From Pseudomonadales bacterium (GTDB lineage Bacteria > Pseudomonadota > Gammaproteobacteria > Pseudomonadales > Azotimanducaceae): a stretch of 64,000 bases of DNA. Below, in pieces: positions 31,281-39,920 of this stretch. The notes below the pieces were generated by a model. It worked only from the letters and a program-made list of their open reading frames with translations, was not told where the DNA came from and searched no databases. The stretch covers positions 1-64,000 of the forward strand of contig WTGV01000007.1 of assembly GCA_011525295.1 (NCBI GenBank). The letters are read 5' to 3'. The number at the start of each line of letters is the position of its first letter. Position 1 is the first letter of the stretch. The translations under genes were made by a program, and so were the position numbers.

Positions 31281-31308
31281 TTGACAGAGTCCAAATCTTG
31301 GATATAGA
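31281..31308 (+). promoter_or_regulatory. promoter candidate for the HNH gene
   Basis: TTGACA (31281-31286), a 16-bp spacer and TATAGA (31303-31308) form a near-consensus promoter. The leader of about 110 nt contains an inverted repeat CTTGATTT (31312-31319) / AAATCAAG (31360-31367) which may structure it. Confidence 0.5.
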
Positions 31309-31423
31309 GGGCTTGATTTTGAAGAAATATAGTTTTTTCCAATTTGGTTTTAGTACATCAAATCAAGAAGTAACGAGCATGTGCACTTGTTCGGTGTCTT
31401 GAAGTCGCAAAATTGAAGCTATT

Positions 31424-32050
31424 ATGCTAGCAACACTCGATCAATTTCATCGCGTTCCCAGGGTCTTACGACTGGACATGTCTGGACAACCGATCCGTTG
31501 GATTACCTGGCAATCGGCGGTTAGTCTATACACGCGGGACTTGGTACGCTGGACCCTCGGTGAGTCCGTGTTACGAATTCGAGGCGGATATTCTCGATTA
31601 GATGGTAGTAGGACCGTCGTTGACGTTAACAGCATCGTTGCGTGTGATGGGCGCATTTTTCAAAGAGACCGTGGTCAAATTCCTCCACTCACGAATCAAG
31701 CACTCTTTGTGCGCGATAACAACACTTGCATGTATTGTGGGCAACAACATTCGGTTTTCAACCTAACTCGAGATCACATCGTTCCAAAATCTATGGGCGG
31801 CACCGATGACTGGACTAATGTAGTCGCTGCGTGCAAACGGTGCAATCATCACAAGGGTAACCGTTTGGTAGAAGACTGCGGTTGGGAACTGATCGCACTC
31901 CCTTACACACCAAATTTAGCGGAGTACCTTGCGCTAATCAATTCGGGTCGAATATTGGGCGACCAAATGTCCTTTTTGCAAACTCAGTTTGGAAACGCGC
32001 GTCGAAAACGCGACGCGATCAAAGAACAGCGAGCACGACTACCTAATTAA
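31424..32050 (+). CDS. HNH endonuclease-like protein
   Basis: The 208-residue protein has a C-terminal HNH domain: CMYCGQQ, then DHIVPKSMGGTDDWTNVV, then CKRCNHHKGN. The paired CxxC groups bind zinc and the DH pair is catalytic in HNH nucleases. The N-terminal half is a conserved extension typical of a stand-alone HNH subfamily common in gammaproteobacterial chromosomes. No methyltransferase partner is adjacent. It overlaps the convergent M20 gene by 8 bp. It could be a housekeeping HNH or a mobile remnant; function is unproven. Confidence 0.8.
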   Translation: MLATLDQFHRVPRVLRLDMSGQPIRWITWQSAVSLYTRDLVRWTLGESVLRIRGGYSRLDGSRTVVDVNSIVACDGRIFQRDRGQIPPLTNQALFVRDNNTCMYCGQQHSVFNLTRDHIVPKSMGGTDDWTNVVAACKRCNHHKGNRLVEDCGWELIALPYTPNLAEYLALINSGRILGDQMSFLQTQFGNARRKRDAIKEQRARLPN

Positions 32051-33473
32051 ATTGGTTGCCTTCTCCCATTTGGTGGAGAACGTGAGCGACGCAGCAAGTT
32101 ACTTTCTCCGCTGTTGCTAAGTCTAAGAATTCGTTTGGTCCGTGCGCATTGGAGTGCGGCCCCATAACACCGGTTACGACAAATTGACATGCGGGGAATT
32201 GATCCTCCAACATTTTCATGAATGGAATAGTACCTCCAGTTCCCATGCGTTTATAGGGTCGACCGAAGTACAGGTCTGAAGCTTCATTCAAGGCTTCGTC
32301 AAGCCATGTTTGAACGGGTTGCGAATACCATCCAGATTCTCCGACATCACAATTGAAGGTTATTCTTGTACCGTTCGGTGGATCGCGTTCGAGTTCGCGT
32401 TTAACGAATGATTGCACTTTCTCGTGATTCGCCGCCGGGGGAAGCCTAAAGACTAGTTTTGCGTCAGTGTTTGGACGCAACGTATTCCCCGCGAACTGCG
32501 GTTCAGGAGCTCCTCCTAATCCAACGACTTCAAAACAAGGAAACCACGTGTTTGAGGTCACCATTTGAGCCAAGTCTGTTTGATCATACCGCTTAGTGCT
32601 CGCCCAAGGATAACGTTCTACAATAGTATCTCCAAGTACATCTGCCACTTCGTTAGACTGCTCCGATACCCACTCTGGGATCGATACGTGCAAGGAATCT
32701 ACTAGAGTACCGTCGTTGCCACTCTCGATACGTTCAAGTACATCTCGCAGAACTCGAAAACTAGATGGCACGATGCCTCCCGCCGCGCCCGAGTGCACAC
32801 CCTCGGTAAGTACCTCCACTCGCAATGTTCCGCTAACCATCCCACGGAGTGATGTGGTTAGCCAAAGTTGATCGTAGTTGCCGCACTCTGCGTCTAAACA
32901 AATTACTACATCTGGTGTTCCAATTCTGGGACTTAACACTTGCATGTAGAAGGGCAGGTCTGGACTACCACTTTCCTCACAGCCTTCGATGACAATGGTG
33001 CACCTCGGATGTGCGCATCCTTGCTCTTGTAATCCCGCAAGCGCAGAGAGACACGAAAACATTGCATAGCCGTCGTCACCGGTTCCGCGACCATAAAGGC
33101 GTCCATCCTCAAGAACGGGAGTCCACGGTCCTTTATCCTCGTGCCAGCCGGTAAATTCCGGTTGTTTATCGAAATGCCCGTATAACAACACATTTCCTGT
33201 ACCTGACTTATACGGTTCGACTTCGATAAAGATCAGCGGCGTACGGCCATCGACCTCAAGGACATCGTACCGGAGACCAACGATATCAAAAGAACGGATC
33301 GAATCAGTGAGCAAGCGAACCGCGTCGTCCATGTGCCCGTTTTCTTTCCAATCAGGGTCAAAGACGGGCGATTTATTTGGAATTTTCGTGTAGTGTTTGA
33401 GCAGTCCAAGAATTGGCGCACGCCACAAACTACCAATGTATTGAGTTAGGTCGCTGGGGGAAAATGTACTAAT
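32043..33473 (-). CDS. M20-family dipeptidase with a probable ATT start
   Basis: The protein is a zinc metallopeptidase of the M20 CNDP-like group. Metal sites include YGHFDKQPE, GRGTGDDGYA, the EGCEESGSPD pair and CLDAECG. The family normally has conserved residues before the IPNKSP stretch, here LTQYIGSLWRAPILGLLKHY, and that frame stays open upstream of the only standard start (TTG at 33428). ATT at 33473 follows AGGAG (minus strand 33486-33482) at 8 nt, giving 476 residues, and I take this as the likely start. Gene order suggests no specific substrate. Cytoplasmic dipeptide turnover is the family's usual role. Confidence 0.8.
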   Translation of the reverse strand: MSTFSPSDLTQYIGSLWRAPILGLLKHYTKIPNKSPVFDPDWKENGHMDDAVRLLTDSIRSFDIVGLRYDVLEVDGRTPLIFIEVEPYKSGTGNVLLYGHFDKQPEFTGWHEDKGPWTPVLEDGRLYGRGTGDDGYAMFSCLSALAGLQEQGCAHPRCTIVIEGCEESGSPDLPFYMQVLSPRIGTPDVVICLDAECGNYDQLWLTTSLRGMVSGTLRVEVLTEGVHSGAAGGIVPSSFRVLRDVLERIESGNDGTLVDSLHVSIPEWVSEQSNEVADVLGDTIVERYPWASTKRYDQTDLAQMVTSNTWFPCFEVVGLGGAPEPQFAGNTLRPNTDAKLVFRLPPAANHEKVQSFVKRELERDPPNGTRITFNCDVGESGWYSQPVQTWLDEALNEASDLYFGRPYKRMGTGGTIPFMKMLEDQFPACQFVVTGVMGPHSNAHGPNEFLDLATAEKVTCCVAHVLHQMGEGNQFN

Positions 33474-33532
33474 ACGAACTTCTCCTGTAAGAGACTTGAA
33501 TAAGGGGTTCGATTAATTGCTTCAGCAACATA

Positions 33533-34939
33533 TTATCTTCGCGACCATCGCGTACCGTTTCGGGCATCTTCAAGTTCGATCCCTTTTGACGCGAGAAAAT
33601 CTCTAATTTCATCGGCCCGAGCATAGTCCTTGTTGCGTCGAGCTTCGTTCCGTGCAGTAATGAGTTCTTCGATTGTTCTGGTCTCGATGACATCGTCCTC
33701 CGGTTGAAAATAATCGGACACTGGTACGTTAAAAAGACCCAACAACCAAGCTCCAGCGAGGAATTGATCTCGAAGTTCACTAACCGTGGAACGATTTGAA
33801 GTAGCTTGAATTTTTTTCGCTAATGCATGCAATTCTGCTAAAGCTATCGGTGTATGCAGGTCGTCTCGCAGTGGATCTAGGACTTGCTTTGGAATCGCAG
33901 AGAGAGGAGCTACGCGAAAATCGGTTGCAGTCAACGACTCGTCGCCAACAATCTCATTTGCGTACCGTAGTACGCGATAGAGTGATGCTATACTCTGGCT
34001 AGCTTGCTGCAACAATTGGTCGCTCCAGAGGAGACTCTGGCGGTAGTGACCTGTTAATAGCGCATAGCGAATTACCTCACCTGGATATCGTTGCCGTAGG
34101 TCAGCAATGGTCACGACATTACCCACACTCTTTGCCATTTTTTGACCACCCATATTCAACATACCGTTATGCATCCAGTAGTTGACGTATTGCGCGCCGT
34201 CTTCGACCGAGGTACCTTGGGCGAGTTCGTTTTCGTTGTGGGGAAAGATCAGGTCTGTACCCGCTCCGTGTATATCAATGTTCGGTCCTAAATGGGTTCG
34301 AATCATAGTGGAACACTCGATGTGCCAACCTGGACGTCCCAAACCCCAAGGGGAGTCCCAACCCGGTTGATCAGTCGACGAAGGCTTCCACAATACGAAG
34401 TCCTTCGGATCCCGTTTGTAAGGAGCCACTTCGACTCTAGCACCATCCAGCAACTCTTCCATGGTCCGACGAGACAACTTACCGTAGTCAGAATTTGTCG
34501 AGACTGCAAACAGTACATGACCTTCAGCTTCATACGCAGCTCCACGGGTAATCAATGTATCGATCTCTTGGATGATTTCATCAATTAATTGCGTCGGTTT
34601 TGGTTCTATATCAGGTTCTAGTACGTGCAAGGCTTGCATGTCTTCTTGAAACGCTACAGTGAATCGTTCTGTAAGCTCTTGCCACGGTTCATTGTTGATT
34701 TGCGCCGCGGTAATGATCTTGTCTTCAATGTCTGTGATGTTGCGCACATAGGTCACTTGCGGGTAGAGTACGCGAAGTAGTCGCACTAAAACATCGAAAA
34801 CAACAGCACAGAGGCCGTTTCCAATGTGCACACGATCGTAAACCGTGGGTCCGCACACATAAATTGTTACATGTGCGGGATCAATCGGAACAAAAAGACG
34901 TTTTTCCCTTGCCTTAGTGTCGTATAGGAATAAATCCAT
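33533..34939 (-). CDS. cysS: cysteinyl-tRNA synthetase
   Basis: This 468-residue class I enzyme charges tRNA-Cys. The HIGN signature is at 38-41 (VHIGNG), KMAKS at 267-271, and zinc ligands are C29, C209, H234 and E238, as in the family. Length is normal for bacterial CysRS (about 461 in E. coli). It lies between the M20 peptidase and the M17 aminopeptidase on the minus strand, without a clear functional link. Confidence 0.95.
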   Translation of the reverse strand: MDLFLYDTKAREKRLFVPIDPAHVTIYVCGPTVYDRVHIGNGLCAVVFDVLVRLLRVLYPQVTYVRNITDIEDKIITAAQINNEPWQELTERFTVAFQEDMQALHVLEPDIEPKPTQLIDEIIQEIDTLITRGAAYEAEGHVLFAVSTNSDYGKLSRRTMEELLDGARVEVAPYKRDPKDFVLWKPSSTDQPGWDSPWGLGRPGWHIECSTMIRTHLGPNIDIHGAGTDLIFPHNENELAQGTSVEDGAQYVNYWMHNGMLNMGGQKMAKSVGNVVTIADLRQRYPGEVIRYALLTGHYRQSLLWSDQLLQQASQSIASLYRVLRYANEIVGDESLTATDFRVAPLSAIPKQVLDPLRDDLHTPIALAELHALAKKIQATSNRSTVSELRDQFLAGAWLLGLFNVPVSDYFQPEDDVIETRTIEELITARNEARRNKDYARADEIRDFLASKGIELEDARNGTRWSRR

Positions 34940-35016
34940 AGTATTGCGATCTGCGTACTGACTACTGGTGACCGTATATGAACTCGTCGAAAGACATGCG
35001 TGTGCAATAGCGGTGG

Positions 35017-36387
35017 TTAACCGTTATACCGATTCTCGATGTAGTGAAACGCGGCCCGAATTACGGACCCTTCGCCTCCCGCAGGATGCGCAGGACGGGT
35101 CTTAGTATTGCTTCCCATTAAATCAAAGTGCACCCAGGGTACCTTATCGACGAAGTGTTCAAGGAACAACGCCGCAGTGATTGCACCACCAGCTGCCATG
35201 GAACTGATGTTGCAAATATCAGCAACGCTAGATTTGAGAGTTTCGCGATAATCATCGAACAGCGGCATCCTCCAAATCGGTTCAGAAGTTGCTTTAGATG
35301 AGGCAAGCAGTCCTTCAGCTAGGCTGTCGTTATTAGAAAACATTGCTGGTAGGTTGAACCCGAGAGCGACTCGCGCAGCACCTGTTAGAGTCGCGAAATC
35401 TAGCATGAACTCTGGCTTTTCTTCCGCCGCGAGAGCGAGCGCGTCGCAGAGTATGAGCCGACCTTCGGCGTCAGTGTTGCCGACTTCAACGGTCGTTCCT
35501 TTATAGGTAGTAATGACATCGCCCGGTCGGTATGCATTATCGGACACCGCGTTTTCGACCGCAGGAATCATTAGGCGCATCCTTACATTTAGTTTCCTTG
35601 CCATGATTAATTGCGATAGCCCTAATGCCATTGCTGAACCAGCCATGTCTTTCTTCATGTCTCGCATGCCCTGTGCGTTTTTGAGATCTAGACCTCCTGA
35701 ATCAAAGCACACGCCTTTACCCATGATGGTAATCTTGGGTGCGTTCTCATCGCCCCATTGGAATTCCATTAGTCGTGGCGGAGATTTACTCGCTCGTCCG
35801 ACGGTGTGAATAGTTCGAAAACCTCTTTCCAAAAGTTCGTCGCCTCGTGTAACACTCAGATCAACGCCAAAACGTTTGCAGACACCGGTAACGGCGTCTT
35901 CCAGTTCCTCTGGGAGCATGTCTCCCGCACCCGTATTGATCAGATCCCGCGCGAGATTGATCGCATCCACTTCATCTTGGACGCTCGCGATTTGCGGATC
36001 AACATACAACGTCGCTCTCTTTTCGGGTTTGGACGCTTTGGTCTTGTACTTGTCAAACGTGTACGCTCCCATTCCCCATCCCAGAGCGAGCGTATAAAGA
36101 TCGTCCTGCGGTGCTGTACGAAGACAAAAGTCTCCTTCGCCTAGTTTCTGCGACAACAATCCAAGACTTGCTTTGGACGGAGAGTCACCGATACCTGCGA
36201 CAACACTGGTAGGATTGCCGTTTGAGTCGGGTAAGTGAAAAAATTGGTTTGCTTTCCCGCGGAAATTGGTGAGCCTAACCCAAGACTTCGTAGCGTCCGA
36301 GCATTCTTGATGCCATTGTTCAAACTCGTTACTCGATACCAAGTCAATAGGAATTGTTCCATTCGGAGGTTGTTCAAAAACTAACAT
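35017..36387 (-). CDS. M17 family leucyl aminopeptidase
   Basis: The 456-residue protein is an M17 cytosol aminopeptidase that hydrolyses N-terminal residues from peptides using two metal ions. The catalytic signature NTDAEGRLILCDALA is present, with the preceding metal-binding stretch GKGVCFDSGGLDLK. Length is shorter than E. coli PepA (503) and near that of PepB-type members, so I leave the symbol open. It lies downstream of lipA, likely in a separate transcript. Confidence 0.9.
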   Translation of the reverse strand: MLVFEQPPNGTIPIDLVSSNEFEQWHQECSDATKSWVRLTNFRGKANQFFHLPDSNGNPTSVVAGIGDSPSKASLGLLSQKLGEGDFCLRTAPQDDLYTLALGWGMGAYTFDKYKTKASKPEKRATLYVDPQIASVQDEVDAINLARDLINTGAGDMLPEELEDAVTGVCKRFGVDLSVTRGDELLERGFRTIHTVGRASKSPPRLMEFQWGDENAPKITIMGKGVCFDSGGLDLKNAQGMRDMKKDMAGSAMALGLSQLIMARKLNVRMRLMIPAVENAVSDNAYRPGDVITTYKGTTVEVGNTDAEGRLILCDALALAAEEKPEFMLDFATLTGAARVALGFNLPAMFSNNDSLAEGLLASSKATSEPIWRMPLFDDYRETLKSSVADICNISSMAAGGAITAALFLEHFVDKVPWVHFDLMGSNTKTRPAHPAGGEGSVIRAAFHYIENRYNG

Positions 36388-36428
36388 TAAAAATCCTTAA
36401 ATAAAAATGAAATTGTGATGGCGCTAGG

Positions 36429-37418
36429 TCATTCGATGTGACCGATCAGTCGGTCAGCACGATAACTGGAGCGAACTAGCGGTCCTGCAGCAACATCTTT
36501 GAATCCAAGCTCGCAACCCAACTGTCGGTACGAATCAAACTCATCGGGATGAACCCAACGTTCGACAGGAAGATGATTGCGCGTGGGTCGTAGATACTGT
36601 CCAAGGGTCAAAAAGTCTACACCATGCCGTAACAGATCGTGCATGGTTTGTTCGATTTCGTCATCCGTCTCACCCAGTCCTAGCATCAAACTTGACTTTG
36701 TTTGCACCGAACCTGAAGTCTTAGCGTGTTTCAGAACGCGAAGAGTTTGTTCATACCCGGCTCGAGGGTCTCGAACTGGATAGGTCAATCTTTCGACCGT
36801 TTCTATGTTCTGGGCAAATACGCTTATAGGCGAGTTTGTTACTGTGTCTACAGCTGAAAGGTCCCCACCGAAATCTGGTGTCAAAGCTTCAATAACCGTT
36901 GCGGGATTCAAGTCGTGAATCGCATGCACACAGGCGGCGTAGTGGGCCGCACCGCCATCTTGAAGGTCATCGCGGTCCACCGATGTAAGCACCACGTACT
37001 TTAGTTGCATGAGCTGTACCGCTCGTGCACTCTTTCGAGGCTCATCAGAGTCGATCCACCCATTTGGATTACCGGTATCGACAGAACAAAACCTACACGC
37101 GCGAGTACAAACCGAGCCTAACAACATCAGCGTTGCAGTGCCTGCGCTCCAACATTCCCCTAAGTTCGGACAATGGGATTCTTCACAAACGGTATGCAAC
37201 TGGTGATCGTGCACGGCCGCGTTCACAGCCTCGTACTTCCTTCCATTTGGTAATCGGGCTCGGATCCAAGGTGGCTTTCGATCCGTTGGCGTGATCTCAG
37301 TACTTGCGACCCGTCGCGCACTACGCTTACTCTTCAACCCGTCTCGGATGGCTGAGAAACCGTGTTGAGTGAGGTACTTCTCACCACTCTTTGCTTTATT
37401 TGTGGTCGTATTTGGCAT
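36429..37418 (-). CDS. lipA: lipoyl synthase
   Basis: LipA inserts two sulfurs into octanoyl-lipoyl domains, a radical SAM reaction. The 329-residue protein has the auxiliary cluster motif (C78, C83, C89) and the radical SAM CxxxCxxC (C104, C108, C111). The conserved C-terminal RSSYRAD serine that ligates the auxiliary cluster is visible. Length fits. No lipB lies next to it in this window. Confidence 0.96.
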   Translation of the reverse strand: MPNTTTNKAKSGEKYLTQHGFSAIRDGLKSKRSARRVASTEITPTDRKPPWIRARLPNGRKYEAVNAAVHDHQLHTVCEESHCPNLGECWSAGTATLMLLGSVCTRACRFCSVDTGNPNGWIDSDEPRKSARAVQLMQLKYVVLTSVDRDDLQDGGAAHYAACVHAIHDLNPATVIEALTPDFGGDLSAVDTVTNSPISVFAQNIETVERLTYPVRDPRAGYEQTLRVLKHAKTSGSVQTKSSLMLGLGETDDEIEQTMHDLLRHGVDFLTLGQYLRPTRNHLPVERWVHPDEFDSYRQLGCELGFKDVAAGPLVRSSYRADRLIGHIE

Positions 37419-37444
37419 ATCGCAAATCGAAGTTTACAAAATTC

Positions 37445-38872
37445 TCAACGAGACTCCCTTAGTCCTGAGTCTTGCCGGAATTGGAAATTGTGCAGAGTAT
37501 GATAGATTCCTTTAGCCTGAAGTAGTTCATCGTGCGTACCCAACTCCGCCACGCGACCTTCATCAAGAACTAGAATGCGATCAGAGTTTTGTATAGTCTG
37601 CAACCGGTGTGCGATGATAATTGATGTTCTCATCGTCGTCAGAACCTCGAGTGCTTCCTGAATTAGTACTTCGGATTCGGAGTCAATATTTGCCGTTGCT
37701 TCGTCCAGAACAAGAATTTCAGGGTTCGCCGCAAGCACGCGCGCAAAGGCTAGTAACTGTCTTTGTCCCTGTGAGAGATTCTGTCCGCGTTCAGACAGTT
37801 GCGTGTCGTATCCGTCGGGCAGTGTTTCAATGAACTGATGTGCGTTCACATATTGAGCGGCAGCAATCACCCGTGCCCGTGTTAGCGAAGTGTCTCCTAG
37901 TGTGATATTGTCATGGATTGAACCGGAAAAAATGTGAAAGTCCTGCAAGACCACGCCTATGCGTTGTCTTAAGTCTTTGGATTGAATTTCATTGATGTCG
38001 ATACCATCTAGAAAGACAGAGCCGTCTGGGATATCGTAGAAGCGATTCAGCAGTCTTATTAAAGTACTCTTCCCAGATCCCGTCGTACCGACTATCGCTA
38101 GATTTTCACCGGGTTGAATCGTCAGAGACACACCTTTGATCACAGGTTCATCTCGATAAGCAAACTCTAGATTCCTGAACTCTATCTTTCCTTGTAAGCG
38201 TTCAGGTAAAGTAACGGGATTTTCTGGTTCGTGCAACGATTCATCCCAATCCAAAGCTTGAAAAATTCTTTCGCCACTAGCCATTGCCCGAAACAAAATA
38301 TTTATTTGTTCGCCCAGCACGACAATCGGATGGAAAAGCATATCGATGAACCTAGTGAACAGTATTAGGCTACCAAGCGTGATTGTTTCTTGTATTACTT
38401 GTCCTCCAGCAAACCACAAGATTACACCAATTGCCAGCGACGCGATGTTCTCGTTGAATGAAGTGTAGATTGTTTCATGCCGCATCGACCGTGTCTCAAA
38501 TCCGAGATTATTGGCATTGATCCGTTGATAACGTGTATAGTTGAAGTCTTCCCGTCCCGATATTTGTACTACCTGTAGACCATTGAGATTTTCTTGAAGG
38601 TTTTGATTGAGGGCTGATACGGACTGCCGTACTAAGCGAAACAACCGCCGAGTGTATCTCCGAAATACCATCGTAATCACAGCTAAAAGAGGAAGGTAGG
38701 TTAGCAGAAGTAAAGAAGTCTCAACATTGATGCTCAGCATCACCACAAGGGCAATGCAGAAGGGTAGAAACTCACCGATCAACGAACCGAGACCGCGTAG
38801 GTAAAGTAACGGGATTTTCTGGTTCGTGCAACGATTCATCCCAATCCAAAGCTTGAAAAATTCTTTCGCCAC
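37445..38872 (-). CDS. mdlB: MdlB-type ABC exporter, C-terminal fragment (broken by a duplication)
   Basis: This frame contains part of a transmembrane domain and a full nucleotide-binding domain: Walker A GTTGSGKST, signature LSQGQRQLLAF, Walker B ILVLDEATANIDSESE with a normal catalytic Glu. The first ~25 residues of this reading come from a shifted frame and are probably not real. Together with the upstream fragment and with one 595-bp copy removed, the gene would code an intact 626-residue protein. MdlB-type proteins pair with MdlA-type proteins as heterodimeric exporters. In its current form it is split and probably inactive, or the split is an assembly error. Confidence 0.75.
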   Translation of the reverse strand: MAKEFFKLWIGMNRCTNQKIPLLYLRGLGSLIGEFLPFCIALVVMLSINVETSLLLLTYLPLLAVITMVFRRYTRRLFRLVRQSVSALNQNLQENLNGLQVVQISGREDFNYTRYQRINANNLGFETRSMRHETIYTSFNENIASLAIGVILWFAGGQVIQETITLGSLILFTRFIDMLFHPIVVLGEQINILFRAMASGERIFQALDWDESLHEPENPVTLPERLQGKIEFRNLEFAYRDEPVIKGVSLTIQPGENLAIVGTTGSGKSTLIRLLNRFYDIPDGSVFLDGIDINEIQSKDLRQRIGVVLQDFHIFSGSIHDNITLGDTSLTRARVIAAAQYVNAHQFIETLPDGYDTQLSERGQNLSQGQRQLLAFARVLAANPEILVLDEATANIDSESEVLIQEALEVLTTMRTSIIIAHRLQTIQNSDRILVLDEGRVAELGTHDELLQAKGIYHTLHNFQFRQDSGLRESR

Positions 38873-39393
38873 TAGCCATTGCCCGAAACAAAATATTTAT
38901 TTGTTCGCCCAGCACGACAATCGGATGGAAAAGCATATCGATGAACCTAGTGAACAGTATTAGGCTACCAAGCGTGATTGTTTCTTGTATTACTTGTCCT
39001 CCAGCAAACCACAAGATTACACCAATTGCCAGCGACGCGATGTTCTCGTTGAATGAAGTGTAGATTGTTTCATGCCGCATCGACCGTGTCTCAAATCCGA
39101 GATTATTGGCATTGATCCGTTGATAACGTGTATAGTTGAAGTCTTCCCGTCCCGATATTTGTACTACCTGTAGACCATTGAGATTTTCTTGAAGGTTTTG
39201 ATTGAGGGCTGATACGGACTGCCGTACTAAGCGAAACAACCGCCGAGTGTATCTCCGAAATACCATCGTAATCACAGCTAAAAGAGGAAGGTAGGTTAGC
39301 AGAAGTAAAGAAGTCTCAACATTGATGCTCAGCATCACCACAAGGGCAATGCAGAAGGGTAGAAACTCACCGATCAACGAACCGAGACCGCGT
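38204..39393. repeat. 595-bp perfect tandem duplication in mdlB
   Basis: Copy 1 (38204-38798) and copy 2 (38799-39393) appear identical to each other base for base as I read them. The junction shares a few nucleotides (AG/TAG). An offset of 595 is not divisible by 3, so the duplication causes a frameshift. It is either a very recent duplication or an assembly artefact. Confidence 0.9.
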
Positions 39394-39920
39394 AGAAGTT
39401 CGTAGAGTGCTTCGATGTCGTTTGTAACTCGAGTCATAACGCGACCAACTGCAACATTGTCGTAGAACGACGCAGGACGAGTTTCCAAGTGTTGGAACAG
39501 ATCGCGGCGAAGGTCTCTTAACCCGTTCACTACCGCGAGTGTCAGAGTAACGCGGTGGTAGTGTCCAGCAATCGCCCAAACTGCCTGTGCAACGACATAG
39601 AGAGTGCAAGCAACGAACAGTGTCGAAAAACCCGTGTATTCAGCGAGTCCTTCGGTGAGATTAATTAGACCAAAATCTGGCACAATCACGCTGGTCTCGT
39701 AGCGAAGAATGTGATCGATCACGACGATCGAAGAAATTAGTAGTAGCACGATCGCGAAAAATGACGCTACACACACAAGAAAGATGCTTACTGTGAGAGT
39801 GAACCAATAGGGTTTCAGCCACTTGAGCAGTCGTAGTAAGAGACGAGTGTTTAGGATCGCTCCTGAGAGGTCCGCTTCGAACGCACTGTAATCCCGCGAT
39901 GTTTGGGTTAGAATGCTCAC
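38772..39920 (-). CDS. mdlB: MdlB-type ABC exporter, N-terminal transmembrane fragment
   Basis: The 382-residue fragment has six transmembrane helices and the normal type IV ABC exporter start, reaching WDESLHEPENPVTLP just before the nucleotide-binding domain. A shifted 8-residue tail (TRSRFVDR) follows and stops because the 595-bp duplication is not a multiple of three. Its start overlaps the mdlA stop by 4 bp, so the original gene was coupled to mdlA. See the C-terminal fragment. Confidence 0.75.
   Translation of the reverse strand: MSILTQTSRDYSAFEADLSGAILNTRLLLRLLKWLKPYWFTLTVSIFLVCVASFFAIVLLLISSIVVIDHILRYETSVIVPDFGLINLTEGLAEYTGFSTLFVACTLYVVAQAVWAIAGHYHRVTLTLAVVNGLRDLRRDLFQHLETRPASFYDNVAVGRVMTRVTNDIEALYELLRGLGSLIGEFLPFCIALVVMLSINVETSLLLLTYLPLLAVITMVFRRYTRRLFRLVRQSVSALNQNLQENLNGLQVVQISGREDFNYTRYQRINANNLGFETRSMRHETIYTSFNENIASLAIGVILWFAGGQVIQETITLGSLILFTRFIDMLFHPIVVLGEQINILFRAMASGERIFQALDWDESLHEPENPVTLPTRSRFVDR

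Larger units (their letters stand above)
30805..31423. other. intergenic region between paralog F and the HNH gene
   Basis: This 619-bp gap has a 13-bp near-direct repeat TGCTCTAG(C/T)TTCG (30838-30850 and 30867-30879), a protein-like minus-strand frame (30885-31040) and a good promoter candidate near the right end. A T10 run (31217-31226) has no obvious stem before it. Confidence 0.4.

Noticed and set aside
38772..38872. Programmed frameshift joining the two mdlB fragments
   Set aside because: No slippery site is visible, and the tandem duplication explains the split fully.
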